Shown piece after piece: positions 34,413 through 45,625 of a DNA stretch of 64,000 nt. Numbering within the stretch: the first letter of the stretch is position 1; every line of letters starts with the position of its first letter. The stretch is from the NCBI GenBank assembly GCA_947625025.1, contig CANQMQ010000004.1, forward strand, positions 29,726 through 93,725. Direction: 5' to 3'. The stretch is from an uncultured Clostridia bacterium (GTDB lineage Bacteria > Bacillota > Clostridia > Christensenellales > Borkfalkiaceae). The position numbers and the translations under genes were made by a program. The notes beneath the pieces are model-generated. The model ran no database searches. It was not told the DNA's origin and saw only the letters and a list, made by a program, of their open reading frames with translations.

Positions 34413-36071
34413 ATGAAAAAACAGCTTGCAACGCTTGCATTGCTTGCGGTTGCGGGATCGGCACTTTTCGTGCCGAATTCCGCAACCGTGGCGCGGGCGG
34501 CAGAAAAGGACGTTGACGTCTATATCTTGGCGGGGCAATCCAATGCCGTCGGCAACAGCGTCATAGACCAGGAGGGGCGCGGCTACCGTGCCGCCCTCAA
34601 AGCGGACGATGCCCGCAACGATACGGGCTATGAGGAAGTGTATTATTACGGCGCGGTAGAGGTCAGAGCGACTGCCACCTACACGGGCTCCGAGCTCACC
34701 CATGTACACTTCGGGCAGGGGAACGGCACGGGGTGTATGGGCCCCGAACTCGGCATGGCGAAGGCGCTCTCCGCGCACTACACCAAGGATTCTCCCGCGG
34801 CCATCATCAAGAGCGCCGTCGGCGGGACCTACCTCGGCGACTACGAAGGCGTTGGGAGTAACGACACAACCAAAAACTTCGGCGGTTGGGCGTCTCCCAC
34901 CTTGATTGAGGAGTGGAGGGCGAGCGGGCTTACCGTCCACCAATATTCGGGCAAGCTCTATGAGCGGCTCCTCGAGACGGTGACGTACGGCCTTCAAGCC
35001 CTTCGTACGGCGGGTTTCACCCCGCACATCAGGGCATACCTCTGGATGCAGGGCGAATCGGATACCGAACAATCCAAGTGGGCGGATGCGTACGCGCACA
35101 ACCTCGAGCTCCTCATAAACGATATGCGCAAGGACATCAGCGAGATCGCGGAGGACGAAACCGCCCAAAACCGCCCGTTCGTCATTGGCAAGATCGCGGA
35201 GGACTTCGCCAACCACGGGCAGCCGTATATCGATACGGTGCGCGCCGCAGAGGATGCCGTCGCCGCCAAACTTCCCTTCACCTATACGGTGGAGACAGAC
35301 GGCTCGGACGGGCTTCCCAAGCTCAGCCTCGCCTTGCGGCAAAACGGCGATACGAACGGGTCCGACCCCTGGCACTTCAACGCCGCCGATATGTACGACC
35401 TCGGGCAGCGCTTCGCAAAAGTCGCCTATGAACACCTCGCCAAGCATTCCTATACGGTGCAGGTAGGGGAGGGCTGTACGGTAGACAAAGCGACCCTGCT
35501 CTCCAACGGGGAAAAAGTTTCCTTCACCTACACTTTGGCGCGCGGCAAGTTGCTCGATAAGGTCCTGCTCAACGGAACGGACGTAACGGCCACTGCCGTA
35601 AACGGCGGAAAAGTTACGCTTACGCCCGATGCGAATACCGCTTACCTGAACACGGTGGAAGTCGTCACCAAGAATGCGACGAAGTACAAACTCCTCCTCA
35701 ACATGGGGGCGCAGGGCACCATCAAGCGCAACATCTCTGGCAATACCCTGTACGAGGGCGAGACGCTCACCTTTACGCTGTCGCCCAACGAGGGTTATGC
35801 AGTCGATAAGGTGATCGCAAACGGAGCTGAAGTAACGGCGGATGCGGACGGGAAGTATAGTATCCCGATCGGAGCTTTAGACCTCAACCTGAACATCACC
35901 TTCAAGCAGGGCACGCCCACAGGTTCCGAGCCTCCCTCAGGCGAACAAAGCGGCAGCCAAGACGGCGGGGACCATCTCGGCCTCATCATCGGCTGTAGCG
36001 CGGCGGGCGCCGTGGCGATCGGCGGAGCGATAGGCGTCGGTGTGTACGTCAAAAAGAAGAAAAAGGGCTAA
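34413..36071 (+). CDS. Membrane-anchored SGNH acetylesterase (sialate O-acetylesterase-like)
   Basis: A 552-residue exported esterase. A cleavable signal peptide ends near residue 29 (VARA). The catalytic domain (about 32-350) has block I ILAGQSNAVGNS with Ser43, block III-like WMQGESD and block V DPWHFNAADMYDLG with the Asp-His pair, as in the SASA/DUF303 family that removes acetyl groups from sugars. Two beta modules follow (about 350-425 and 426-505), the second with YEGETLTFTLSPNEGYAVDK, very like the repeat module of the preceding giant lipoprotein. After a Ser/Gly/Gln linker comes one transmembrane helix (LIIGCSAAGAVAIGGAIGVG) and KKKKKG. The site GAAAGGAG precedes the ATG. Confidence 0.88.
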   Translation: MKKQLATLALLAVAGSALFVPNSATVARAAEKDVDVYILAGQSNAVGNSVIDQEGRGYRAALKADDARNDTGYEEVYYYGAVEVRATATYTGSELTHVHFGQGNGTGCMGPELGMAKALSAHYTKDSPAAIIKSAVGGTYLGDYEGVGSNDTTKNFGGWASPTLIEEWRASGLTVHQYSGKLYERLLETVTYGLQALRTAGFTPHIRAYLWMQGESDTEQSKWADAYAHNLELLINDMRKDISEIAEDETAQNRPFVIGKIAEDFANHGQPYIDTVRAAEDAVAAKLPFTYTVETDGSDGLPKLSLALRQNGDTNGSDPWHFNAADMYDLGQRFAKVAYEHLAKHSYTVQVGEGCTVDKATLLSNGEKVSFTYTLARGKLLDKVLLNGTDVTATAVNGGKVTLTPDANTAYLNTVEVVTKNATKYKLLLNMGAQGTIKRNISGNTLYEGETLTFTLSPNEGYAVDKVIANGAEVTADADGKYSIPIGALDLNLNITFKQGTPTGSEPPSGEQSGSQDGGDHLGLIIGCSAAGAVAIGGAIGVGVYVKKKKKG

Positions 36072-36083
36072 AAACTGAACGAA

Positions 36084-38936
<2,853 letters not shown>

Positions 38937-38946
38937 GGAGTGCCAT

Positions 38947-40917
38947 ATGCAGGATCTTTCGCTCGATGAAAAACTCACTCTGCTCACGGGTAAGGATTGT
39001 TGGCGCGTCGAGACGTTGGGCGGGAAGCTCCCCGAACTCTTCTTCTCGGACGGTCCGCACGGGCTCCGCACCGTCAAAGAGGGGGAGCACGCCCTGAAGG
39101 CGACCGCATTCCCTACCCTCACCGTGCTCGCTTCCGCATGGGATACGGCACTCGCATACGAGATGGGAGAACTCTTGGGCGAGGAGGCGATCGAGCGGGA
39201 GGTAGACGTCCTGCTCGCGCCCGGGGTCAATATCAAGAGGACGCCCTACGGCGGCCGTAATTTCGAATATTTTTCGGAGGACCCGTACCTTGCGGGCACG
39301 CTCGCCTTTTCCTACATCTCGGGCGTGCAGTCTAAGGGCGTGGGCACGTCCGTCAAGCACTTCGCGGCCAACAACTGCGAGCACGACCGCCTCTTTCAGT
39401 CGAGCGAGGTGGACGACAGGACCCTCCATGAGATCTACCTTCCCGCCTTCTCCCTCGCCCTGCGCGCACGGCCATGGACGGTGATGTGTGCATATAACCT
39501 CCTGAACGGCGTCTACTGTGCCGAACACGAAAAACTCCTACATAAAATTTTACGGGACGAACTCGGTTTCGACGGCGTAATTCTCTCCGATTGGGGCGCC
39601 GTCGTCGATAGGGCAAAGTCGCTCAAAGCGACGCTCGACCTCGAAATGCCGCATTCGGAGCAGGCATTCTCCGTGTTGAAGGCGGCGTATGAGCGGGGAG
39701 AGATCACCGAAGAGGAAATCGATGCCTCGGTCGAACGCATTCTCGCCCTCGTCCGCAAGGCGGAGGAGGCAAAACCGCTCCGTACGGTCACGCATACCGC
39801 CGAAGAGCGGCACCGTGCGGCGGTTAGGATCGCCGAAGAGGGGGCCGTCCTCCTCAAGAATGAAGGTGCGCTTCCCATAAAGGACGGCGCCCGCGTGCTC
39901 GTTTCGGGCAAGAAGGCCAAGACGGGCGTATACGGCGGGGGAGGCTCCTCCTGCGTAGACAGCGCCTTTGCGCCCCTTCCGCTCGACGAACTCCTAAAGC
40001 GGGAGAACGGGACGCTCTCCGTCCGCTACCATGAGGCGCTCTTCCACGATTGGGGCAACCTCTACGGGCTGTACGGCATGCGCGGGGCGGTGATGCGCGC
40101 CGCCGAATGCGATGTCGCCGTCCTCGTCGTGGGCGGAGACGGTACCACCGACTGCGAGGGGTGCGACCGCGCGAGTCTGCGCCTGAGTTCCGTCGAAGAG
40201 GAATTCATTCGGGCGGTCGCGGCGGTCAACAAAAATACCGTCGTCGTGCTCTACGGCGGGAGTGCCGTCGATATGAGCGGATGGATCGATTGCGTAAATG
40301 CCGTGCTCTATACGGGCTTTAACGGCGAAGGGGGAAACGAAGCGCTCTCGAGGCTCCTTACGGGCCGCGCAAACCCGTGCGGAAAGCTCGCCGAGACCTT
40401 CCCGCTCCGCGCCGATGCCGCCCTCGGAAACGGCTTTTACAATCGCTACAGCGAGGGAATTTTCGTCGGCTACCGCGGCTACGACGCGCGAAACGAAGCG
40501 GTGCAATTTCCCTTCGGTTACGGGCTCTCCTATTCGGAGTTCGTGTATTCCGATATGACCATGTCCGAGACGGGAGGCGAATTTTGCATTTCGCTCGACG
40601 TCGAGAACCGTTCGGAGCGGGCGGGGAAGGAAGTCGTGCAGCTGTATGTAGGGCAGAAATTTCCGCTCGTTACGCGGCCGCCCCGCGAGCTCAAGGGGTT
40701 CCAAAAGGTAGCGCTCGGCGCAGGGGAGAAGAAGCGGGTGACCTTCCGCCTCCAAAAGGAGGACTTCGCCTATTGGAGCCCCGCGCTCGACGGTTGGCGC
40801 GTCGAAGAGGGAATGTATACGGTTTTTGTCGGAAGTTCCTCCCGCGAGATCCGTTTGCAACAACAAATAAAGCTTTCGCAGAGGGGGCCTTCCCAACGCG
40901 ATCCGCAAGAAGAATGA
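38947..40917 (+). CDS. GH3 beta-glycosidase
   Basis: A 656-residue GH3 enzyme starting 11 bases after the GH2 gene. The N-terminal barrel shows LFFSDGPHGLR, the KHFAANNCEHDR motif (Lys-His substrate site) and nucleophile Asp215 in GVILSDWGAV. The alpha/beta sandwich starts near 290 (GAVLLKNEGALPI) and a C-terminal Fn3-like domain follows (ENRSERAGKEVVQLYVG, RELKGFQKVALGAGE). Specificity (glucosidase, xylosidase or other) cannot be told by eye. There is no signal peptide, so it acts on imported sugars. Confidence 0.93.
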   Translation: MQDLSLDEKLTLLTGKDCWRVETLGGKLPELFFSDGPHGLRTVKEGEHALKATAFPTLTVLASAWDTALAYEMGELLGEEAIEREVDVLLAPGVNIKRTPYGGRNFEYFSEDPYLAGTLAFSYISGVQSKGVGTSVKHFAANNCEHDRLFQSSEVDDRTLHEIYLPAFSLALRARPWTVMCAYNLLNGVYCAEHEKLLHKILRDELGFDGVILSDWGAVVDRAKSLKATLDLEMPHSEQAFSVLKAAYERGEITEEEIDASVERILALVRKAEEAKPLRTVTHTAEERHRAAVRIAEEGAVLLKNEGALPIKDGARVLVSGKKAKTGVYGGGGSSCVDSAFAPLPLDELLKRENGTLSVRYHEALFHDWGNLYGLYGMRGAVMRAAECDVAVLVVGGDGTTDCEGCDRASLRLSSVEEEFIRAVAAVNKNTVVVLYGGSAVDMSGWIDCVNAVLYTGFNGEGGNEALSRLLTGRANPCGKLAETFPLRADAALGNGFYNRYSEGIFVGYRGYDARNEAVQFPFGYGLSYSEFVYSDMTMSETGGEFCISLDVENRSERAGKEVVQLYVGQKFPLVTRPPRELKGFQKVALGAGEKKRVTFRLQKEDFAYWSPALDGWRVEEGMYTVFVGSSSREIRLQQQIKLSQRGPSQRDPQEE

Positions 40918-40924
40918 GGTATTT

Positions 40925-42664
40925 ATGAAATCGGAACGATTGGAATATCCGCGCCCGCAACTCAGAAGGGAGCGCTGGACGCCCCTCAACGGGGAATGGG
41001 AGTTTGCATTCGACGATGAGAATGCGGGAGACCTCCGCGGCTATCCCGCGGGCGTGCGGCTTCCCATGCGCATCAACGTACCCTTCTCCTACCAATGCGA
41101 GGCGAGCGGGGTGGGAGACAGTGCAGAACATTCCACCGTATGGTACCGCCGCACCTTTGTGCGGGAGGACGACGGGCGGGTGCTCCTTTGCTTCAACGGC
41201 TGCGATTATCGGACGGATGTATGGGTAAACGGCCACCATGTCGGCTCTCACGAGGGCGCATACTGTGCCTTCTCTTTCGAGATTACCGATTACGTCCGTG
41301 CGGGTGAAAATATCCTCACGGTGCGTTGCCGCGATTGGCCCTCCGCCGCCCAACCCCGCGGCAAGCAGAGTTGGACGGGCAAGCCGTTCGATTGTTGGTA
41401 TACGCCCACGACGGGTATTTGGCAGAGCGTGTGGATCGAGTATTTTGGGGAGGACGGCGTGCGCGAACTCTCCCTTCTCCCCGATTTCGACGCATTCTCG
41501 CTGAGCGGGGAACTCGAACTCTTGCGCGGTTGCGCCGATGAAGCGGAGTTTACCGTAACGCACAGAGACACACTCATCAAGCGGGAATGCGTTCCGCTCA
41601 CGGGCGATTTGACCCGTTACCGCATCCTGCTCGGCGAGCGGAAGGAGGAACTCGTCTGGTCGCCCGCGCATCCCAATCTCTTGGACGTGCGCCTCCGCAT
41701 CTTCTCCAAGGGGACCTGCGTGGATACGGTGTATACCCGCTTCGGCATGCGGAAGATCGGCACGGATGAGGACGGCAACCTCCTGCTCAACGGGGAAAAG
41801 TTCTATCAGCGGCTCGTGTTGGACCAGGGTTATTGGCCCGAGAGCGGCCTGACGCCGCCCTCCAAGGAGGCCGTGCGGCAGGATATCGAATATGCCATCG
41901 CGATGGGCTTCAACGGCGCCCGCAAGCATCAGAAGATCGAGGACCCGTATTATTACTACTACGCAGAGGAACTCGGGTTCGTCACTTGGTGCGAGATGCC
42001 GTCCGCCTACGCCTTCCATACCCGTGCGATGATCGCCCTCACCGAGCAGTGGCAGAAGATCGTCGCCCGCGCGCGCAACAACACGAGCAACATTTGCTAT
42101 GTGCCCTTCAACGAGAGTTGGGGAGTCGCCGAAATTTGTCACGACCCCGTCCAACAGGACTTCGTGCGCGCCATCTACCAACTGACGCACGCGCTCGACC
42201 CCACCCGCCCCGTAAGCGCGAATGACGGGTGGGAATGCCTCGATAAGACGGACGTCATCGGAATTCACGACTACGCATACAGCGGGGCGCAGTTCGAGCA
42301 GAAGTATGCGCGGAGCGGCTTCGGCGCGCTGTATCCGCAGGGCAGAAAACTCATGGCGCAGGGCTGTGAATACGCGGGCCAGCCCGTTTTGCTCACCGAA
42401 TTCGGGGGGATCGCGATGAAGGAGAGCATCGACGGCAACGCATGGGGGTACAACGAGGGCGCGGCCGATGAAGAGGATTTCCTCACACGGTACCGCAACC
42501 TCCTCGAGGGGGTATACGCGAGCGCCTTCCAAGGGTTCTGCTATACGCAGCTCACCGACGTTCAGCAGGAAGTGAATGGACTGCTCAGGTACGACCGCAC
42601 GCCGAAGTTTGAATTTTCCCGCATCAGGGCGCTCAACGAGGCGTACGGCAAAAATAAGGATTGA
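40925..42664 (+). CDS. GH2 glycoside hydrolase, short form
   Basis: A 579-residue GH2 enzyme, shorter than LacZ and without its C-terminal small-chain domain. It has the sugar-binding jelly roll (WTPLNGEWEFAFDDE, NVPFSYQCE, CFNGCDYRTDVWVNG), an Ig-like domain and a TIM barrel with acid/base Glu397 in YVPFNESWG and nucleophile Glu492 in LLTEFGGIA. This compact plan is common in enzymes annotated as beta-galactosidase, beta-glucuronidase or alpha-arabinopyranosidase. The ATG is preceded by GAATGAGG. No signal peptide. It ends the polysaccharide operon before a terminator. Confidence 0.92.
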   Translation: MKSERLEYPRPQLRRERWTPLNGEWEFAFDDENAGDLRGYPAGVRLPMRINVPFSYQCEASGVGDSAEHSTVWYRRTFVREDDGRVLLCFNGCDYRTDVWVNGHHVGSHEGAYCAFSFEITDYVRAGENILTVRCRDWPSAAQPRGKQSWTGKPFDCWYTPTTGIWQSVWIEYFGEDGVRELSLLPDFDAFSLSGELELLRGCADEAEFTVTHRDTLIKRECVPLTGDLTRYRILLGERKEELVWSPAHPNLLDVRLRIFSKGTCVDTVYTRFGMRKIGTDEDGNLLLNGEKFYQRLVLDQGYWPESGLTPPSKEAVRQDIEYAIAMGFNGARKHQKIEDPYYYYYAEELGFVTWCEMPSAYAFHTRAMIALTEQWQKIVARARNNTSNICYVPFNESWGVAEICHDPVQQDFVRAIYQLTHALDPTRPVSANDGWECLDKTDVIGIHDYAYSGAQFEQKYARSGFGALYPQGRKLMAQGCEYAGQPVLLTEFGGIAMKESIDGNAWGYNEGAADEEDFLTRYRNLLEGVYASAFQGFCYTQLTDVQQEVNGLLRYDRTPKFEFSRIRALNEAYGKNKD

Positions 42665-42739
42665 AGAAGGTCTCCCCAAAAATAGGGCGCAGGCGGCAAG
42701 AAAGTGAAGTTTTCTTGCCGCAAACGTTCGACGCAATTC

Positions 42740-42768
42740 GGCATATTCCGATGGGATATGCCCTTTTT
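42740..42768 (+). terminator. Rho-independent terminator of the polysaccharide operon
   Basis: GGCATAT-T-CC pairs with GG-ATATGCC (one bulged T, four-base loop), followed by CTTTTT. It lies 75 bases after the last GH2 stop and directly before the spoIIGA promoter region. Confidence 0.7.
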
Positions 42769-42785
42769 CATGCCCCGAAAGCCCT

Positions 42786-42791
42786 TATAAT
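42786..42791 (+). promoter_or_regulatory. -10 box upstream of spoIIGA
   Basis: An exact TATAAT lies 20 bases before the spoIIGA ATG, with no good -35 at 17 bases. In Bacillus the spoIIG promoter is a sigma-A promoter that needs phosphorylated Spo0A; the weak -35 here would fit such activation. A near match to the Spo0A box (CGTCGAA on the minus strand, 42727-42733) lies upstream but on the other side of the terminator. Confidence 0.4.
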
Positions 42792-42810
42792 GGGCGCTGA
42801 CGGTGAGGAT

Positions 42811-43608
42811 ATGGAGGTCTACATAGAGCTTGCGCTGGTTGAAAATTTCGCGCTCGACGGCGTCCTTTTATACCTTGCCCTAAGGCTTACCAAGAGCAAA
42901 GTTTGTGCGTGGCGGATTATTCTTGCGGCAACCGTCGGGGGGATAGAGGCCGTCGTCTTTCCGCTCCTCACCCTTCCCGTCTGGGCGGCGTATCTTATCA
43001 AGCTCATGGGCGGAATTCTCCTCTGCGTGCTTGCCGTGGGCGAAAAAAAGCTCAGGCCCTATCTGAGGGTCACGGCCGCGTTCTTCGCCCTCACCTTCCT
43101 CTTGGGGGGTGCGCTCACCGCCATCTATTCCTTCTTCGATATACCCTATGTTGCGGGGAACGGGTACCTCGTGGAGCAGGCCCCCGTAGGCCTCGTGGCA
43201 GCGGTTGCGGTATGCCTTACCGCCCTCAGTATCCTTCTCACAAGGCGGATATACCGCTTTGTCAAGGTAAGGAAGAACCTCATCGAATGTGTGCTTACGG
43301 AGGGCGGAAGGGAAGTGACGTGGCAGGGGTTTGCGGATAGCGGCAACCGCCTCGAATTCCACGGCAAGCCCGTGTGCGTCGTCTCCCCGCTCGCCATCTT
43401 CGCCCTGTTCGGCAAGAACCCCAAGGCGGAGGGCAGGATGCAGGTGGGCACGGTGCACGGCGCCCGCGATGCCCCCGTATTCACCCTCGAGCGGCTCACC
43501 CTCCGTGTGGGGGGAAGGGCATATCAACGGGAGGGGGTGTACCTCACCGTAGGGGAAGTGGGGAAGGAATTCAATATCTTACTCAATACGGCGCTCATGG
43601 AGGATTGA
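42811..43608 (+). CDS. spoIIGA: Sigma-E processing peptidase SpoIIGA
   Basis: A 265-residue membrane aspartic protease that activates pro-sigma-E in the mother cell. The ATG at 42811 ([16 protein letters not shown]) matches the family start and has GGTGAGG upstream. Five hydrophobic segments fill residues about 5-150. The cytoplasmic protease domain has the active motif FADSGNRL with Asp176. Its stop is one base before the sigE ATG. The pairing with sigE is diagnostic for sporulation. Confidence 0.93.
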   Translation: MEVYIELALVENFALDGVLLYLALRLTKSKVCAWRIILAATVGGIEAVVFPLLTLPVWAAYLIKLMGGILLCVLAVGEKKLRPYLRVTAAFFALTFLLGGALTAIYSFFDIPYVAGNGYLVEQAPVGLVAAVAVCLTALSILLTRRIYRFVKVRKNLIECVLTEGGREVTWQGFADSGNRLEFHGKPVCVVSPLAIFALFGKNPKAEGRMQVGTVHGARDAPVFTLERLTLRVGGRAYQREGVYLTVGEVGKEFNILLNTALMED

Positions 43609-43609
43609 T

Positions 43610-44320
43610 ATGAAACTGATTGCGGCGCTCAAGGCGTGGCTTTCCAAATTTGCGGGGTGTGAAAACGTCGTCGATTACCTCTGCGGGAGCGAGGCGCTCC
43701 CCCTGCCGCTCAGCCCCGAAGAGGAGGCGGAGATGCTAAAAAAGCTCGAGGAGGGCAGGGAAGAGGAGGCCGTAAAGGCCAAGCTCATCGAGCACAACCT
43801 GCGGCTCGTCGTCTACATCTCCCGCAAATTCGAGAACACGGGCGTAGACGCAGACGACCTCATCTCCATCGGCACCATCGGGCTCATCAAGGCCATCAAT
43901 TCCTTCCGTGCGGAGAAGAACATCAAACTCGCCACCTATGCCTCCCGCTGTATCGAGAATGAAATTCTGATGTACCTTCGGCGGACGGTGAAGCTCAAGA
44001 GCGAAATTTCCTTCGATGAACCCTTAAATACCGACTTCGAGGGCAACGAATTGCTCCTCTCCGATGTCTTGGGGACCGACTGCGAAGCGGTTTACGGAGG
44101 GGTGGAGGCGGGCGTGGAGAAGGAGCTCCTCATGGGCGCCCTCGGGAAACTTCCCGAACGGGAGCGCAAGATCATGTACATGCGCTTCGGATTGGGCGGC
44201 GGGGAGGAAATGACGCAGAAGGACGTCGCGGACGTCCTCGGGATCTCCCAGAGCTACATATCCCGCCTCGAAAAGAAAATTATCGAGCGTCTCAAAAAGG
44301 AAATTTCCAAGCTCGTATAG
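43610..44320 (+). CDS. sigE: RNA polymerase sporulation sigma factor SigE
   Basis: A 236-residue mother-cell sigma factor. It has the N-terminal pro-sequence (about residues 1-27, [16 protein letters not shown]) that SpoIIGA removes, region 2 ([34 protein letters not shown], then [19 protein letters not shown]) and region 4 ([15 protein letters not shown], with the helix-turn-helix [24 protein letters not shown]). The gene directly follows spoIIGA. It controls early mother-cell genes in endospore formers. Confidence 0.95.
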   Translation: MKLIAALKAWLSKFAGCENVVDYLCGSEALPLPLSPEEEAEMLKKLEEGREEEAVKAKLIEHNLRLVVYISRKFENTGVDADDLISIGTIGLIKAINSFRAEKNIKLATYASRCIENEILMYLRRTVKLKSEISFDEPLNTDFEGNELLLSDVLGTDCEAVYGGVEAGVEKELLMGALGKLPERERKIMYMRFGLGGGEEMTQKDVADVLGISQSYISRLEKKIIERLKKEISKLV

Positions 44321-44351
44321 CATAATCCCCCTCAGTTTGCAGATACTTCTT

Positions 44352-44378
44352 ACCTACATAGCAAGGTCTATGGGAGGT
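44352..44378 (+). promoter_or_regulatory. Leader hairpin masking the sigG ribosome binding site
   Basis: ACCT (44352-44355) pairs with AGGT (44375-44378) and CATAG (44357-44361) with CTATG (44368-44372), around a six-base loop. The Shine-Dalgarno GGGAGGTGA lies in the right arm. A leader hairpin limiting translation of read-through message is, from memory, described for Bacillus spoIIIG, so the arrangement may be conserved. Confidence 0.55.
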
Positions 44379-44383
44379 GAAGC

Positions 44384-45154
44384 ATGCTGAGTAAGGTCAT
44401 GATTTGCGGGGTGGATACTTCGGGGCTCCCGAAGCTTTCCGCAAAGGAGAATGAGGAGCTGATGAAGCGGCTCAAAGCGGGGGATGCTGCCGCACGGGAT
44501 AAGTTCATCGTGGGAAATATGCGGCTCGTCCTCTCCCTCGTCAAGCGGTTTTGGGCGAAGAACGCCAACGCGGACGACGTCTTTCAAGCGGGTTGCGTGG
44601 GCCTCATCAAGGCAATCGACAACTTCGACTTAAAATTCGGGGTGAAGTTTTCGACGTACGCCGTCCCCATGATCATGGGGGAGATGAAGCGGTACCTCAG
44701 GGACGGGAATTCGCTGCGGGTGGCGCGTTCCATCCGCGATACCGCCTACCGCATCTTAAAGGTGCGGGAAAAGATCGAGGAGCGGGATGAGGAGGCGACC
44801 ATAGAGAAGATCGCCGCCGAAATGCAGGTGAAGGAGCGGGAAGTCGTCTACTGCCTCGATGCCATTTCAGATCCCGTCTCCCTCTACGACCCCGTCTACA
44901 ACAAATCGGGGGACGCTCTTCAGCTCGTGGATCAGCTCTTCGACGATACGCAGTCTGATGAAATTTGGACGGAGCGCGTCGCCCTGCGCGAGGCCATCAA
45001 CCGCCTCACCGAGCGGGAGCGCAAGATCTTGCTGCTCCGCTACTACGAGGGCAAGACGCAGACGGAGATCTCGGCGGAGGTGGGTATCTCGCAGGCGCAG
45101 GTCTCCCGCCTCGAAAAGAACGCGCTCGGCGTCATCCGCAAGGAGATTTCTTAA
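44384..45154 (+). CDS. sigG: RNA polymerase sporulation sigma factor SigG
   Basis: A 256-residue forespore sigma factor. The N-terminus MLSKVMICGVDTSGLPKLSAKENEELM is typical of SigG (spoIIIG). Region 2 has NMRLVLSLVKRFWAKNANADDVFQAGCVGLIKAIDNFD and FSTYAVPMIMGEMKRYLRDG, and region 4 has LTERERKILLLRYYEGKTQTEISAEVGISQAQVSRLEKNAL. It lies 63 bases after sigE. Its GGGAGGTGA site is folded into a hairpin that could keep read-through message silent until a forespore promoter is used. Confidence 0.95.
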   Translation: MLSKVMICGVDTSGLPKLSAKENEELMKRLKAGDAAARDKFIVGNMRLVLSLVKRFWAKNANADDVFQAGCVGLIKAIDNFDLKFGVKFSTYAVPMIMGEMKRYLRDGNSLRVARSIRDTAYRILKVREKIEERDEEATIEKIAAEMQVKEREVVYCLDAISDPVSLYDPVYNKSGDALQLVDQLFDDTQSDEIWTERVALREAINRLTERERKILLLRYYEGKTQTEISAEVGISQAQVSRLEKNALGVIRKEIS

Positions 45155-45195
45155 AATTCGTCAACATTCGCCTGTATCCCGCATAAGATAGGGAT

Positions 45196-45522
45196 GTGGA
45201 AACGAGTTACGGCGAATTGAAACGGAAGGAGACCGTAAACCTCCTCGACGGCAAACAGCTCGGCAAGGTGACCGACGTGGTATTCACGTGGCCGGAGGGG
45301 AAGGTGCAGGGCATCGTGGTGCCCGGAGGCAAGGGCATCCGATGGGGGAAGGCGGACCTCTTCATCGACCTTCGGTGCGTGAAGAAGATCGGTATCGACG
45401 TCATTTTGGTGGAGATCAAGGCGGCGCCCAAGCCCGATAAGAAGCGCTCCAAGTGGGAAGACGCTCCTCCCGAACCTCCATACCGCGGCGGAGACCGCCG
45501 CGATTACGGAGACTACGAGTAG
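45196..45522 (+). CDS. YlmC/YmxH-family PRC-barrel sporulation protein
   Basis: A 108-residue protein starting with GTG (Met-Glu-Thr-Ser-Tyr-Gly). Residues 1-80 form a PRC-barrel-like fold (ELKRKETVNLLDGKQLGKVTDVVFTW, then GIRWGKADLFIDLRCVKKIGIDVILVEI) typical of the YlmC/YmxH family, which is found downstream of sigG in many Clostridia. The C-terminal tail is charged and Pro/Tyr-rich (PPYRGGDRRDYGDYE). The biochemical role is unknown. An ATG two bases earlier is out of frame. Confidence 0.82.
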   Translation: METSYGELKRKETVNLLDGKQLGKVTDVVFTWPEGKVQGIVVPGGKGIRWGKADLFIDLRCVKKIGIDVILVEIKAAPKPDKKRSKWEDAPPEPPYRGGDRRDYGDYE

Positions 45523-45545
45523 GGCAAAACATCGATAAATATAAC

Positions 45546-45574
45546 AAAAAAGGCGGGGTAACCCGCCGATTTTT
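45546..45574. terminator. Bidirectional rho-independent terminator
   Basis: GGCGGG (45552-45557) and CCCGCC (45562-45567) form a six-base stem with loop GTAA, flanked by six A on the left and GATTTTT on the right. It serves the ylmC-type gene on the plus strand and the DnaD-family gene on the minus strand. Confidence 0.85.
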
Positions 45575-45586
45575 GCTGTTTGAATA

Positions 45587-45607
45587 GTACTATGCGTGGC
45601 ATAATAC
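45587..45607. repeat. Palindromic motif GTACTATG-N5-CATAA, copy 2
   Basis: GTACTATGC-GTG-GCATAATAC is an inverted repeat with one mismatch in nine pairs. AGTACTATG-N5-CATAA is shared with 7085-7103. Here it lies between the stop of the DnaD-family gene and its terminator, so it would be transcribed in the 3' end of that message. Confidence 0.35.
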
Positions 45608-45625
45608 CGTGCAAATCCCCGAATT

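Noticed and set aside
40691..42736. A 681-codon antisense frame over the second GH2 gene
   Set aside because: The sense frame carries complete GH2 catalytic motifs; the antisense product looks like a codon-bias artefact.
45160..45190. CATAAGATA upstream of the YlmC-type gene as a sigma-K/E -10 box
   Set aside because: It fits CATANNNTA, but the start point would fall on the GTG codon and the -35 spacing is wrong.
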